A stretch of 64,000 bases of DNA from Leptospira perdikensis (GTDB lineage: Bacteria > Spirochaetota > Leptospiria > Leptospirales > Leptospiraceae). The stretch covers positions 1 through 64,000 of the forward strand of contig NZ_RQGA01000014.1 in NCBI RefSeq assembly GCF_004769575.1. The letters are read 5' to 3'. The position numbers and the translations under genes are program-made. Below the pieces are notes generated by a model. It did no database searches. It saw nothing but the letters and a program-made list of their open reading frames with translations, and had not been told where the DNA came from. The number at the start of each line of letters is the position of its first letter. The first letter of the stretch is position 1. Below, in pieces: positions 28,102 to 36,740 of the stretch.

Positions 28102-29634
28102 ATGAGCTTTCCCAGAAGGCTGTTTATCTATTTTCTCCTTCTACTAATTCCCATTTTCTATAGATGGAAGTGGAATGACAATACTGTATTTGTTTCTAGT
28201 GACCCTGAAATTAAATACTATCAAGTCATTCATAACCTTGAAGGTGGTCCTGCTGAGGATTGTTATTTTCCAGCTAAAGATTTGGGGTTCGATACTTCCA
28301 TGATCCCATTTGGATACCCATGGGCTTTCTTTTTGAAAGACGGAAATTGTGTATTTCAATACCCAGTATTGTTTAGCTGGATTCAAAAAATCTTAATTAC
28401 CATTTCATCCAAGAAGTGGATCACTTATATTCCCATTCTATTTTTCTTTTTTAATTTTTATCTTCTGGATCGAATATTGACTAGATACGAGAAGAGGGGA
28501 TTTGTAATATTAGTTGCCGTTTTATGCATTCAATGTCTAACTCCGATTTTTCTTTCTGCTTTAGATTATTCCGAGTTAACACTAACCAATTTTTTCTTTT
28601 TATCTGCAATATTATCCTTCCTTGAGTTTCAAGAAGAAAAACGCTTTCGTTACGGAGTCCTTCTTGCGGTTGCCATTGTTTTTAATTTCCAACTTCGTCC
28701 AGAATCCACAATTGCCCTTATTTTCTTTTTAGGGATTGGTTTTGGACTGGATCCTAATAAATGGAAGTTAACAAAGAATCTCATCCCATATATTCTTCTT
28801 TGTCTCCTAGTACAAATAGTCTTCTTTTATTGGAATCATCAAGTGTATGGTCATATACTTGGAATGCGAGGATTAAACACAGTGACCGATATGGGATCTG
28901 GAGCGATTCAAAGGAACCTGATTCGAGAATGGCTTGCGGATTTATGGGGTAACGAATTTAAAATTGGAATTTTTAAAGGGTATCCGATTTTATTTTTAGG
29001 TCTCATTGTATTGTGTTGGGAAAGGAAGTCCGAGATTTTTCCCTTTTTGTTTTCTGGTCTGTTGTTTATATTTCTTTTACCAATTTTATCACCTTACCGA
29101 GCAGGTGTGGATATATTTGGAATGCGATATTATGAAAGTGGCATTTATCTTCTAATGCTTGGTGTTTTTTTATCCTTTGCTAAAAGAGAATACACACTTT
29201 TATATTTTTTAATTTTATTACCTTTTCTTTATTTCTCTTACAAATCAGATTCAAGGGCCATCAAACAATGGTCATCTTCTGCTAAGTTATATCATCAAAT
29301 TATGAAACAGATCGATTCACTAGAACCAGACCTGATTGTCCAACGTGGACTTTCTTTGTCTTATCTAGTTGGTGATAGTTATATTAAATATCCACAGGTC
29401 GCTGTTTATTCTAACGAAGATTGGGAAAAAGTTGAAACGATTCTGGGAAATCAAAAAATGAAAATTTTATATTTACAATGGGAGGGAAATAAACTCGTGA
29501 ATGAGGAATTTCCTTCTACTATATGGAAAGAAAAATTTGATATTAATTTTGAACTAAAACCGGTCGTTTATAAGATTCAGTCTAAACATTCGCTGGCTCA
29601 CTTTAAAGGTTTTCTTTTGGAGAAACAGAAATGA
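28102..29634 (+). CDS. GT-C-like membrane protein, paralogue A of three
   Basis: 510 residues with about ten spans. The first external loop has SSDPEIKYYQ (Asp34, Lys38), CYFPAKDLGFD, GYPWAFF and VFQYPVLF. Later come FQLRPES, YGHILGMRG, LSPYRAGVDIFGMRYYESG and a soluble C-terminal end. The same landmarks in the same order are in the products at 29631-31244 and 35057-36634. The acidic first loop and conserved Arg near the middle suit a polyprenyl-phosphate-dependent glycosyltransferase, which the upstream GT2 gene would supply; no named family was recognised. Confidence 0.6.
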   Translation: MSFPRRLFIYFLLLLIPIFYRWKWNDNTVFVSSDPEIKYYQVIHNLEGGPAEDCYFPAKDLGFDTSMIPFGYPWAFFLKDGNCVFQYPVLFSWIQKILITISSKKWITYIPILFFFFNFYLLDRILTRYEKRGFVILVAVLCIQCLTPIFLSALDYSELTLTNFFFLSAILSFLEFQEEKRFRYGVLLAVAIVFNFQLRPESTIALIFFLGIGFGLDPNKWKLTKNLIPYILLCLLVQIVFFYWNHQVYGHILGMRGLNTVTDMGSGAIQRNLIREWLADLWGNEFKIGIFKGYPILFLGLIVLCWERKSEIFPFLFSGLLFIFLLPILSPYRAGVDIFGMRYYESGIYLLMLGVFLSFAKREYTLLYFLILLPFLYFSYKSDSRAIKQWSSSAKLYHQIMKQIDSLEPDLIVQRGLSLSYLVGDSYIKYPQVAVYSNEDWEKVETILGNQKMKILYLQWEGNKLVNEEFPSTIWKEKFDINFELKPVVYKIQSKHSLAHFKGFLLEKQK

Positions 29635-31244
29635 AGAAAATTCTAAATTGGATGAATCATTTGCAGTTGGCGATAACGAATCCAAAAGTCATTATTTCTG
29701 TTTTAGTTTTCTGTGTTGGTTTTTTGATTTTCAAACGGATTGGATGGGATAGTGGACTTGGTCCTTTAATGCAGTCGGATTCTCAAATCAAACTCTATCA
29801 AACATTGGAATATAAAGAGAGAGGAATTAATTCTCATCAGTGTTTTTCCAAATACCATGACTTCGATTCGGACTTCCGGTTTTATCCCTTTCGTTATCCA
29901 TGGGCTTACTTTACTACAGAAGTTAATGGTCAGAGGACCTGTGTTTTTCAATATCCAAGTTTCTTTGCACAGTTTTTTTCCCTATTTCCTATTCCCTATC
30001 GCGCTTATAATGCCGTTATACTTTTACTTTATTTATTTTTGAGTTGTTCTGTTGTATTGTTTTTACGTTCGATTTTCGCGATAAAGAAAGTAGAATACTT
30101 AGGATTAGCAGGGCTTTTGTTTTTAGTCGGATACGCTGTATCAAGTGCTATTGAATTTTCAGAGAGTATCCCAGCTCATCTGCTTTTACTTTCTTTTTTC
30201 TACTCCGTTTTTCGTTTGGAAAGCACAGCGAAAAGTTCTATTGTCCGCGATTTCTTTTTTGGTTTTTGTGGGGGAGTTGCGATTTTCCTACGTTCCGAAT
30301 CAGTAATATATATCGGATTTTTAGGTTTAGTTGTTCTGTATTACAATCGAAGCCAGTTACTATTGTTTGTAAAAAAGTATTGTCCACTTGTTTTCGGTTT
30401 GGTTTTCGCTTTGGTTTTATTTGGTTATTATAACTATAACGAATTCCAAGAGGTTCTTGGCGTTCGAAGTAAGGTTAGTTTCGATGATTTTTCTAGATTA
30501 CTTTTTAAAGAAAGAATTCATTTAGTTTTTGAATTTTTCTTTGGCGATACCAATCGTATTGGTTTTTTATTCTATTGTTTGCCTATTGTGTCTCTGGTTA
30601 TCTATTCTGTTTTAAAAGTAAATCTAACATATCTGCAAAAAGTAATGATTGTATCCGCGATTCTTTCATTTTTCAGTGTTGTTTTCCTTAGTCCGTATTC
30701 TTCTGGAGGATTATACTTAGGTTTACGGTTTACAGAGTTTTCTTATCTTATTATTTCGATTTTTGTTATTTCATTACTTTCGACAGTGACCTTACCGAGA
30801 GAACGTCAAATCATTCTTCTTCTGATATTGTTGCAGATTGGATTTGGGCTTTATCACGTTCGGCGAAATTTCAAAACAATTGATTATGTTAAAAAATACC
30901 ACGATATCTTTCAGGAGAAATTAGAAAAGTATCCGAATGCACCAGTGGTTCATTTGAGCACTTTTGATTTGTTGCTTATATCTGATTCATTTTTGAAAAA
31001 ACCACATTGGATTGCAAATCGGCAGACCGAATTTAGTGACTTAGAATTAAAGTTTTTGAGCTCTAATGTAAAACATTTTCAAGTATTTGTTTATAATTTT
31101 AAGCCACCGAAGGACGATAATGTCACTCAGGAATTCTATGAAAATTGGGTAGATACGAAATACGAAATTAATTCTAAGTATTATAAAAAAGTTTCTGATG
31201 AGGAAATCGCCGGGTTTCGTCTGATGTTCTGGGAGAAAAATTGA
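29631..31244 (+). CDS. GT-C-like membrane protein, paralogue B of three
   Basis: 537 residues with about eleven spans. Landmarks shared with paralogue A: QSDSQIKLYQ (Asp50, Lys54), HQCFSKYHDFDSDF, RYPWAYF, CVFQYPSFF, FLRSESVIYI, EVLGVRSKV, LSPYSSGGLYLGLRFTE and a soluble tail of about 100 residues with HLSTFDLLLISDSF. It overlaps A by four bases (ATGA) and the next gene by four (TTGA), so the unit is tightly coupled. A tandem duplication with divergence is the simplest origin. Function inferred only as for A. Confidence 0.6.
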   Translation: MKKILNWMNHLQLAITNPKVIISVLVFCVGFLIFKRIGWDSGLGPLMQSDSQIKLYQTLEYKERGINSHQCFSKYHDFDSDFRFYPFRYPWAYFTTEVNGQRTCVFQYPSFFAQFFSLFPIPYRAYNAVILLLYLFLSCSVVLFLRSIFAIKKVEYLGLAGLLFLVGYAVSSAIEFSESIPAHLLLLSFFYSVFRLESTAKSSIVRDFFFGFCGGVAIFLRSESVIYIGFLGLVVLYYNRSQLLLFVKKYCPLVFGLVFALVLFGYYNYNEFQEVLGVRSKVSFDDFSRLLFKERIHLVFEFFFGDTNRIGFLFYCLPIVSLVIYSVLKVNLTYLQKVMIVSAILSFFSVVFLSPYSSGGLYLGLRFTEFSYLIISIFVISLLSTVTLPRERQIILLLILLQIGFGLYHVRRNFKTIDYVKKYHDIFQEKLEKYPNAPVVHLSTFDLLLISDSFLKKPHWIANRQTEFSDLELKFLSSNVKHFQVFVYNFKPPKDDNVTQEFYENWVDTKYEINSKYYKKVSDEEIAGFRLMFWEKN

Positions 31245-32644
31245 AACAACAAAATTTTACATTTCATAGATATCGTTTCGAATTAGGCATTCTATTGGTT
31301 TTAGCTATTGGGGTTTTTCTTCGACTCTATCAGTTGGATCGCCAAAGTTTATGGGGTGATGAACTTTATTCAGTGTATGGCTCTTCTCTTTCTAGTTGGT
31401 CTGATTTTTGGATCTATCTTGCAGAAGACCCTCACCCTCCTTTGTTTCAAATTTTACTTTCTTATTGGATTCGATTTTTACCAAAGTTCACCGAATTTTC
31501 GATAAAGTTGTTTCCGGTTTCTATTTCTATACTGAATTTATTTGTGCTTTGGATTTTGACTCAATCTTGGGAAAAACCAAAAAGATTTGTATTTTTATTT
31601 CTAATTTCTCTTTCGCCAGGGGCAATTTATTATGCTCAAGAAGTTAGATCTTATTCGCTTCTACTTTGTTTGTCCTCGATTATCCTTGTTTTATTCGTTA
31701 ATTTAGATAACAAAACCAGTCAGCGATTCCGATTTATCTCTTTAGTTATTACTTCTATCTTAGTTTCTTATGTTCATTTGTTCGGCTTTATTTTTGTCGG
31801 AAGTTTATATTTTGTGTTTTGGTTACGGTTTCTATGGAAACGAGATGAACAAACTAGATGGGTTTTTCTTCTTGGTTTATTGACTTTTTTAGCCTTTATT
31901 CCTTTTTTATACCAGTTGATGAATGGTACAAAGATTGCTACTGCCAGTTGGATTGATCCTCCAAGTTTGCTATTGTATCTCGCATATTATTCTCTGTTTT
32001 TTTATACTTCAAAGAAGTTTTTATTTCTGACAGTGATTGTTCCTATTCTCGTATTCTTTTATTGGATATTTAAAGATATTAGAGGTTGGAAAGGTAGTGA
32101 TACTAGTGAAAGGTTTTCTTCTTCACAAACATTTCTTTTCGTAGCTTTTTGTATTGTAATTTCTACAAGTCTATTTTCTTTATTTAAACCCATTGTTACC
32201 AATCGAAATTGGATCGTAACACTTCCTTTAATTTACTATTTTGTGGCGGATCATCTCAAGGTTGCTGTCGAGCGTTGGTATACCATTGTTGTGTTGATTT
32301 TCTTAACTCTTTTTTCTCTTATTGATTTCAAAAAGAATTACTATTTCGTATTTAAGGAAGATTGGAGAGGGGCAGCTCATTTTATTGCAAACAACTGTGA
32401 ACCCCCAGTTTTATTTTCTGATTCATATCCGGAATATCTGAGTTTGTATTTAAGCTGGGATGGTCATAAAGAATTTTCTCCGGTTCTGACTGGTGCAGAT
32501 TTAGAGATTTCACAATCAAAAATCTGTGTCGTTAAACGTTTTTTAGGTGGAAATGGTCTTGGGCTTCCTTCATCCGTTGCGATGGAAAAAGTTGGACAAT
32601 CTTTGTTTTATGGTTTTACTATAGAGGAATACAAAAAGAAATGA
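31241..32644 (+). CDS. PMT/ArnT-like GT-C glycosyltransferase
   Basis: 467 residues with about eleven spans. The diagnostic first loop reads QSLWGDELYS (Asp40-Glu41), followed by EDPHPPLFQILLSYW (63-77), the pattern of bacterial PMT-family proteins using polyprenyl-phosphate sugars. AQEVRSYSLLL and ATASWIDPPSL are further recognisable family loops. Translation starts at TTG with GGGAG upstream, overlapping the previous stop (TTGA). It overlaps the acyltransferase gene by four bases. Confidence 0.75.
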   Translation: MKQQNFTFHRYRFELGILLVLAIGVFLRLYQLDRQSLWGDELYSVYGSSLSSWSDFWIYLAEDPHPPLFQILLSYWIRFLPKFTEFSIKLFPVSISILNLFVLWILTQSWEKPKRFVFLFLISLSPGAIYYAQEVRSYSLLLCLSSIILVLFVNLDNKTSQRFRFISLVITSILVSYVHLFGFIFVGSLYFVFWLRFLWKRDEQTRWVFLLGLLTFLAFIPFLYQLMNGTKIATASWIDPPSLLLYLAYYSLFFYTSKKFLFLTVIVPILVFFYWIFKDIRGWKGSDTSERFSSSQTFLFVAFCIVISTSLFSLFKPIVTNRNWIVTLPLIYYFVADHLKVAVERWYTIVVLIFLTLFSLIDFKKNYYFVFKEDWRGAAHFIANNCEPPVLFSDSYPEYLSLYLSWDGHKEFSPVLTGADLEISQSKICVVKRFLGGNGLGLPSSVAMEKVGQSLFYGFTIEEYKKK

Positions 32645-33837
32645 TAGGAAAGATACTTCAGTATGTTGGCTCGATTTTTGTAAAGAAATCATTTGAGTAT
32701 GAAAATTTAAATGGAATTAGGGCTTTTTCAATTTTATCAGTTGTTATATTTCATGTTTGGGTTACAGTTAAGCCAATTATCAATGATTCACCTGAGTGGT
32801 TATCATTACTTCTGAGTTCTCTTTCTTCGGGGGTCGATTTTTTCTTTTTACTTAGCGGTTTCCTGATTTATGGAGGTCTCAGGCGTGAATACGAAAGCAA
32901 GGGTGTAGTTAGTATTTCAGATTTTTTTATCAAACGAAGTCTTCGTATATTCCCAGCATTTTATTTTGCTTTAGCTGTTCTATATTTTTTTAAAAGTTAT
33001 CAACTATCAAAATTTAACCCAGCATTGATTCAAGACCCAAATGCAGCTGCAATGTTTGAAGAAATTAGAATTGGCCTAGCGAATGTTTGGGTGGATGCCT
33101 TGTATTTGACTGACATTTTTCACGTGCCAGTTGTTTATAATGGCGGTTGGTCTCTGTCGATAGAAGAGCATTTTTATCTAATTTTACCTTTTTTCTGTGT
33201 TTTTTTCTTTTTTAAAATTAATTTTTCATTTCGACTTTATTTTTACGGACTCTGTTTCATTGTCGCGTTACTTATTCGCTATTTGGTTTCCTTTCCTGAT
33301 CCAAATATGGATGCTGTTTATTTGTTATATTGCAGATTTGATTCTATTCTCTATGGTATGTTGGTGTATGAATTATACCATCGGTATCCTTGGAGTCAGA
33401 TTCAAATATTAGGAAAGACCATTTTCTTTTGGATTCTTTTGCTTCTTTCTTGTTCTTTGATTGTATGGATGCATCAAATAGATTCTGGTAGCGCATTTGC
33501 TATCGTCTTTCGACCCTCCATTGTTTCTATTGGATTTGGAATTTTAATGTACCTGTCTTTTTTTAATAGAACGATTTTGAATTTGTTTAGTTTTCCTATA
33601 TTTCGACCATTCGCTAGGTTAGGTTATACAGCATATCTTTGGCATATCATCGTAATTCCTTTGGTTGCGAAAAAGATTACACCATTAGTAATTCGTGAAC
33701 CAAGTTTGGTTTCAGTATTTATCGCGATTTTCTGGGTTATTTTAAATACATTTCTAATTTCTTGGATTGTTTATTTGATTATCGAACTTCCGTTTTTAAG
33801 ATGGAAAGAAAGATTGGTCCATCCGGTTAAAATTTAG
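32641..33837 (+). CDS. Acyltransferase family 3 (OafA-like)
   Basis: 398 residues and ten spans. Acyl_transf_3 hallmarks: LNGIRAFSILSVVIFHVWV near residue 25 with the essential His, SGVDFFFLLSGFL, KRSLRIFPAFYFALA, and GGWSLSIEEHFYLILPFF around 165, then GYTAYLWHIIVIPL near the C-terminus. These proteins O-acetylate or acylate surface polysaccharides in the inner membrane. No SGNH domain is attached. It ends the tight operon that began at 24221. Confidence 0.9.
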   Translation: MIGKILQYVGSIFVKKSFEYENLNGIRAFSILSVVIFHVWVTVKPIINDSPEWLSLLLSSLSSGVDFFFLLSGFLIYGGLRREYESKGVVSISDFFIKRSLRIFPAFYFALAVLYFFKSYQLSKFNPALIQDPNAAAMFEEIRIGLANVWVDALYLTDIFHVPVVYNGGWSLSIEEHFYLILPFFCVFFFFKINFSFRLYFYGLCFIVALLIRYLVSFPDPNMDAVYLLYCRFDSILYGMLVYELYHRYPWSQIQILGKTIFFWILLLLSCSLIVWMHQIDSGSAFAIVFRPSIVSIGFGILMYLSFFNRTILNLFSFPIFRPFARLGYTAYLWHIIVIPLVAKKITPLVIREPSLVSVFIAIFWVILNTFLISWIVYLIIELPFLRWKERLVHPVKI

Positions 33838-33873
33838 TAATTGGCTTTAAATCTAATTTGGTAAAGTTTCTAA

Positions 33874-34044
33874 ATGACAAGATTTCAAATGGAGATGGTT
33901 GCCATTTTAGTTAAGCGATTTAATGGGAATACTCACTCTTTCTTTGATTTTGCTAGGCCCGGATCAAACCAATTAGCTCACGTACTTCGCAATCGAAAGT
34001 CGATTGCGGGAAATTTTAGATTATATCAATTGGGAGTTTTATGA
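33874..34044 (+). CDS. Short open frame of doubtful status
   Basis: An ATG-initiated frame of 56 codons fills most of the 203-base gap, and its TGA overlaps the ATG of the next gene (ATGA), the overlap style used throughout this locus. Against it: no recognisable motif, a weak ribosome-binding sequence, and a perfect hairpin (33988-34008) inside the frame. It may be an upstream coupled peptide or chance. Confidence 0.15.
   Translation: MTRFQMEMVAILVKRFNGNTHSFFDFARPGSNQLAHVLRNRKSIAGNFRLYQLGVL
33988..34008 (+). repeat. Perfect 8-base inverted repeat (hairpin)
   Basis: CGCAATCG and CGATTGCG are separated by AAAGT. The stem is GC-rich relative to its surroundings and lies 32 bases before the GtrB-like start. 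GGAAATTTTAG follows, so it could be a weak terminator of the upstream operon or an operator/attenuator for the next gene. Confidence 0.5.
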
Positions 34045-35033
34045 AATATTACTTAGAAGAAAGAAAAAATCCGAATTTATTATCTATCATTATTCCTTGT
34101 TACAATGAAGAGTCTGCTCTTCCGTTTCTAAAAGAACGGTTAACCCAACTTTTGAAACTCCTTTCAATGAAAACAGAAATCATTTTTGTCAATGATGGTA
34201 GTACGGATGAAACTATTTTTCAATTAGTTGATTGGTCCAAGGTCGATTCAAGAATTCAAGTTGTGAGTCTTTCTCGAAATTTTGGCCACCAAATTGCCGT
34301 AACAGCGGGAATGGATTATGCTAAAGGTGATGCTGTTGTTGTTATGGATGCTGATTTACAGGATCCACCCGAAGTGATTTTAGAGATGCTCTCCAAATAT
34401 CGAGAAGGATATGATGTTGTATATGGGCAAAGACTGGCTCGTTCTGGGGAATCTTTTTTTAAGAAAACGACTGCTTGGGCTTTCTACCGAGTTATGAAGA
34501 TTTTAGTTCATAAAGATCTTCCGTTGGATTCTGGAGATTTTCGTCTGATTTCGAGAAGGTGTTTGGATGCCTTAAATGGATTACGTGAAAACCATCGGTT
34601 CTTACGAGGAATGAATGCGTGGATTGGTTTTCCACAAACTCCTGTGTATTACAATCGTGATCCACGAGTTGCGGGGGAAACAAAATATCCTTTGCAAAAA
34701 ATGTTAAAATTGGCGATGAATGCAGCAGTTTCTTTTTCTCCATTACCTTTGCGGTTTAGTTTGGGTTTAGGAATTGTTGTGGCAATCATTGGTTTTGGAG
34801 TCGGTGTTTATGCACTTTTTCGAGCCTTTCAACATTTTATTTTAAAAATGCCAATTGTTTATAATCCAGGATGGGCCACCATCGTGACATTGATTTGTTT
34901 GATTGGAGGATCTATTTTGATCTCAATCGGAATTTTAGGTGAATACATTGCTCGGATTTTTGAAGAATCAAAAGGACGTCCTTTGTATGTGGTTGAGTTC
35001 GTGAAAGGTGGAAATCCGAAGACCCGAAAATAA
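34041..35033 (+). CDS. GtrB/ArnC-like polyprenyl-phosphate glycosyltransferase
   Basis: 330 residues. GT2 motifs: SIIIPCYNEESALPFL, IFVNDGSTDET, SLSRNFGHQIAVTAGMDYA, the metal site VMDADLQDPPE, and DSGDFRLISRR. Two C-terminal spans (about 235-260 and 275-300) precede the tail GEYIARIFEESKGRPLYVV. This is the classic GtrB/bactoprenol glucosyl transferase architecture, which puts a hexose on undecaprenyl phosphate for flipping and transfer to O-antigen. It sits between the operon above and the opposing GT-C-like gene, which is the natural partner candidate. Confidence 0.9.
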   Translation: MKYYLEERKNPNLLSIIIPCYNEESALPFLKERLTQLLKLLSMKTEIIFVNDGSTDETIFQLVDWSKVDSRIQVVSLSRNFGHQIAVTAGMDYAKGDAVVVMDADLQDPPEVILEMLSKYREGYDVVYGQRLARSGESFFKKTTAWAFYRVMKILVHKDLPLDSGDFRLISRRCLDALNGLRENHRFLRGMNAWIGFPQTPVYYNRDPRVAGETKYPLQKMLKLAMNAAVSFSPLPLRFSLGLGIVVAIIGFGVGVYALFRAFQHFILKMPIVYNPGWATIVTLICLIGGSILISIGILGEYIARIFEESKGRPLYVVEFVKGGNPKTRK

Positions 35034-35056
35034 AATCCATTTCATTTTTTGATTTG

Positions 35057-36634
35057 TTATTTTGATTTTACAGTTCCCGTCCAAATGCGATAGGTTTGTC
35101 TATCCAAAATCTGGAAATCACTAGTTATCAATCGCATTTGAGTTTCTAATTTGCCTTCCTCCCATTCAGAAATGGGATATCCCGATTTCCGTTTGTCTTC
35201 ATTGATTGCCTCTTTCATTTCCTTCGAAAATAGAACTGGATTCCAGGTGATAAAGGCAATTTTTGAATTTGGGTTTGTTGTCAAAATTCTATTTAATAGT
35301 TTTGAGTTTAGGTCTGTTGTATAAGAAACGATTACAATATGATCGAAATAATAACTTCCACATGTATAAAAATTTAGATAGTCCTGCAATACAAGAATAT
35401 CAGGTTTTACCTCTGTTAAAATCGGCGCGAATTTTTTTTCCAAGTTAGTTTTTGACTTTTGTAACTTCGCACCAAGGATTCCCAACGAAAAGGTAAAAAG
35501 ACCAAAGGTGAGTAAAAAAGAAAAAAACAATTTCTTCCTTTTCTGATAATAATAGCCGAAGAAAGGTTTTAATAAGTAAAGATACGGAAAAATTAGAATT
35601 GTATAAAACCTGGGCCCCCAATTGTTAAACCCGTCATTAGGTGCAATGAATGGTATGATGAGAAGTGTTAACGATGTTGCAATTAGGAGAATTTTTTTGG
35701 AATCAGATATGGTTTTGTATTTGTACCAATAGACTGTGAACAGAATGAAGGCGAAAGGTAGGTATCCAAAAAAGCCGATCTTTCTATTCGAATAGAATAA
35801 TAAACTTAGAAACCACTGTAATCTTTTTGAAAAACCAGCGGAAAATCCACTTGAATTTGCTAAAAATCGAGTACCTAAAAAATGTCCATATAAGCTTTGA
35901 TTGATCGATAAATAAAGAATGAGAAACACTATAGTCGATAGTAAAAATGCAGAATAGGATTTTAGATAACTCTGAAGTTGCTGAAACCCATTTCTTTTTA
36001 GATAAAAATATAAATGGCTAAGAAAAAAAATGCCAAAAAAAGGTAATGTGTCTAATCTTACTATGATGATCCAAGCGAGAAAAACACCGCTGATCAATTG
36101 AAATGATACCGAACTTCCTTTTTTTAAGAAAGGATATAAAGCAATAGTAGAGAAGGCAAATATCGCCGGTAATTCAGAATACTCCCAACTGAGTGGCCAG
36201 AGAAAGGTTCCAAAAAAGGAAATTGTTATCAATAGAAGAGAAAAATGATAATATCTTTTTAAGAAAAAGAAAGTTAAAAGAAGAAAAAGCAGAGAAGTGT
36301 ATGGCAAAAATGAAATTGGTAATACAAAAAGGAAGGGTGCCAATAAATAAGCAAATTGGATGGGGAAGGCACTAACTAACTTTTCGTTAGTTTTGATATA
36401 TAAGTTTTTTGCAAGGTGGAAAAACTCTAAATTAGGATCAAAAGCTTTTGCCGGATAATACAAATTATCCGACAAAAAATGATTTTGCCAAATAGAATAG
36501 GTTTGTACTGCTTTGTCATGGCTGTCTTGAAAGAGTGAATAACGTGGTTGGGTATATTCGATAGAATAGAAAACTACTAAAATAAAAAAAATCCAAAGGA
36601 TCCCGGTTTTCATTTTACTATGACTTCTTTTCAT
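35057..36634 (-). CDS. GT-C-like membrane protein, paralogue C of three
   Basis: 525 residues with about ten spans. Shares the landmarks of paralogues A and B: FQDSHDKAVQTYS (Asp37, Lys41), NLYYPAKAFDPN, FPIQFAYLL, IIVRLDTLPFF, LYGHFLGTRF, RKIGFFGYLPF, IAPNDGFNNWGPRFY, then a soluble tail with VLQDYLNFYTCGSYYFDH. It is on the opposite strand and converges with the GtrB-like gene. AAGGGAA precedes the ATG at 36634 by about eleven bases; a second in-frame ATG lies seven codons inside. Its upstream 106 bases are a divergent promoter region. Confidence 0.6.
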   Translation of the reverse strand: MKRSHSKMKTGILWIFFILVVFYSIEYTQPRYSLFQDSHDKAVQTYSIWQNHFLSDNLYYPAKAFDPNLEFFHLAKNLYIKTNEKLVSAFPIQFAYLLAPFLFVLPISFLPYTSLLFLLLTFFFLKRYYHFSLLLITISFFGTFLWPLSWEYSELPAIFAFSTIALYPFLKKGSSVSFQLISGVFLAWIIIVRLDTLPFFGIFFLSHLYFYLKRNGFQQLQSYLKSYSAFLLSTIVFLILYLSINQSLYGHFLGTRFLANSSGFSAGFSKRLQWFLSLLFYSNRKIGFFGYLPFAFILFTVYWYKYKTISDSKKILLIATSLTLLIIPFIAPNDGFNNWGPRFYTILIFPYLYLLKPFFGYYYQKRKKLFFSFLLTFGLFTFSLGILGAKLQKSKTNLEKKFAPILTEVKPDILVLQDYLNFYTCGSYYFDHIVIVSYTTDLNSKLLNRILTTNPNSKIAFITWNPVLFSKEMKEAINEDKRKSGYPISEWEEGKLETQMRLITSDFQILDRQTYRIWTGTVKSK

Positions 36635-36740
36635 TCTTGTGAAATTCCCTTATAAACCTTAGTTAATTCAATTCGTTTTGTATGAATAATCGATTGCTTT
36701 CTAACGATTTATCAAGACAGTATGCCAATATCGTAGCATT

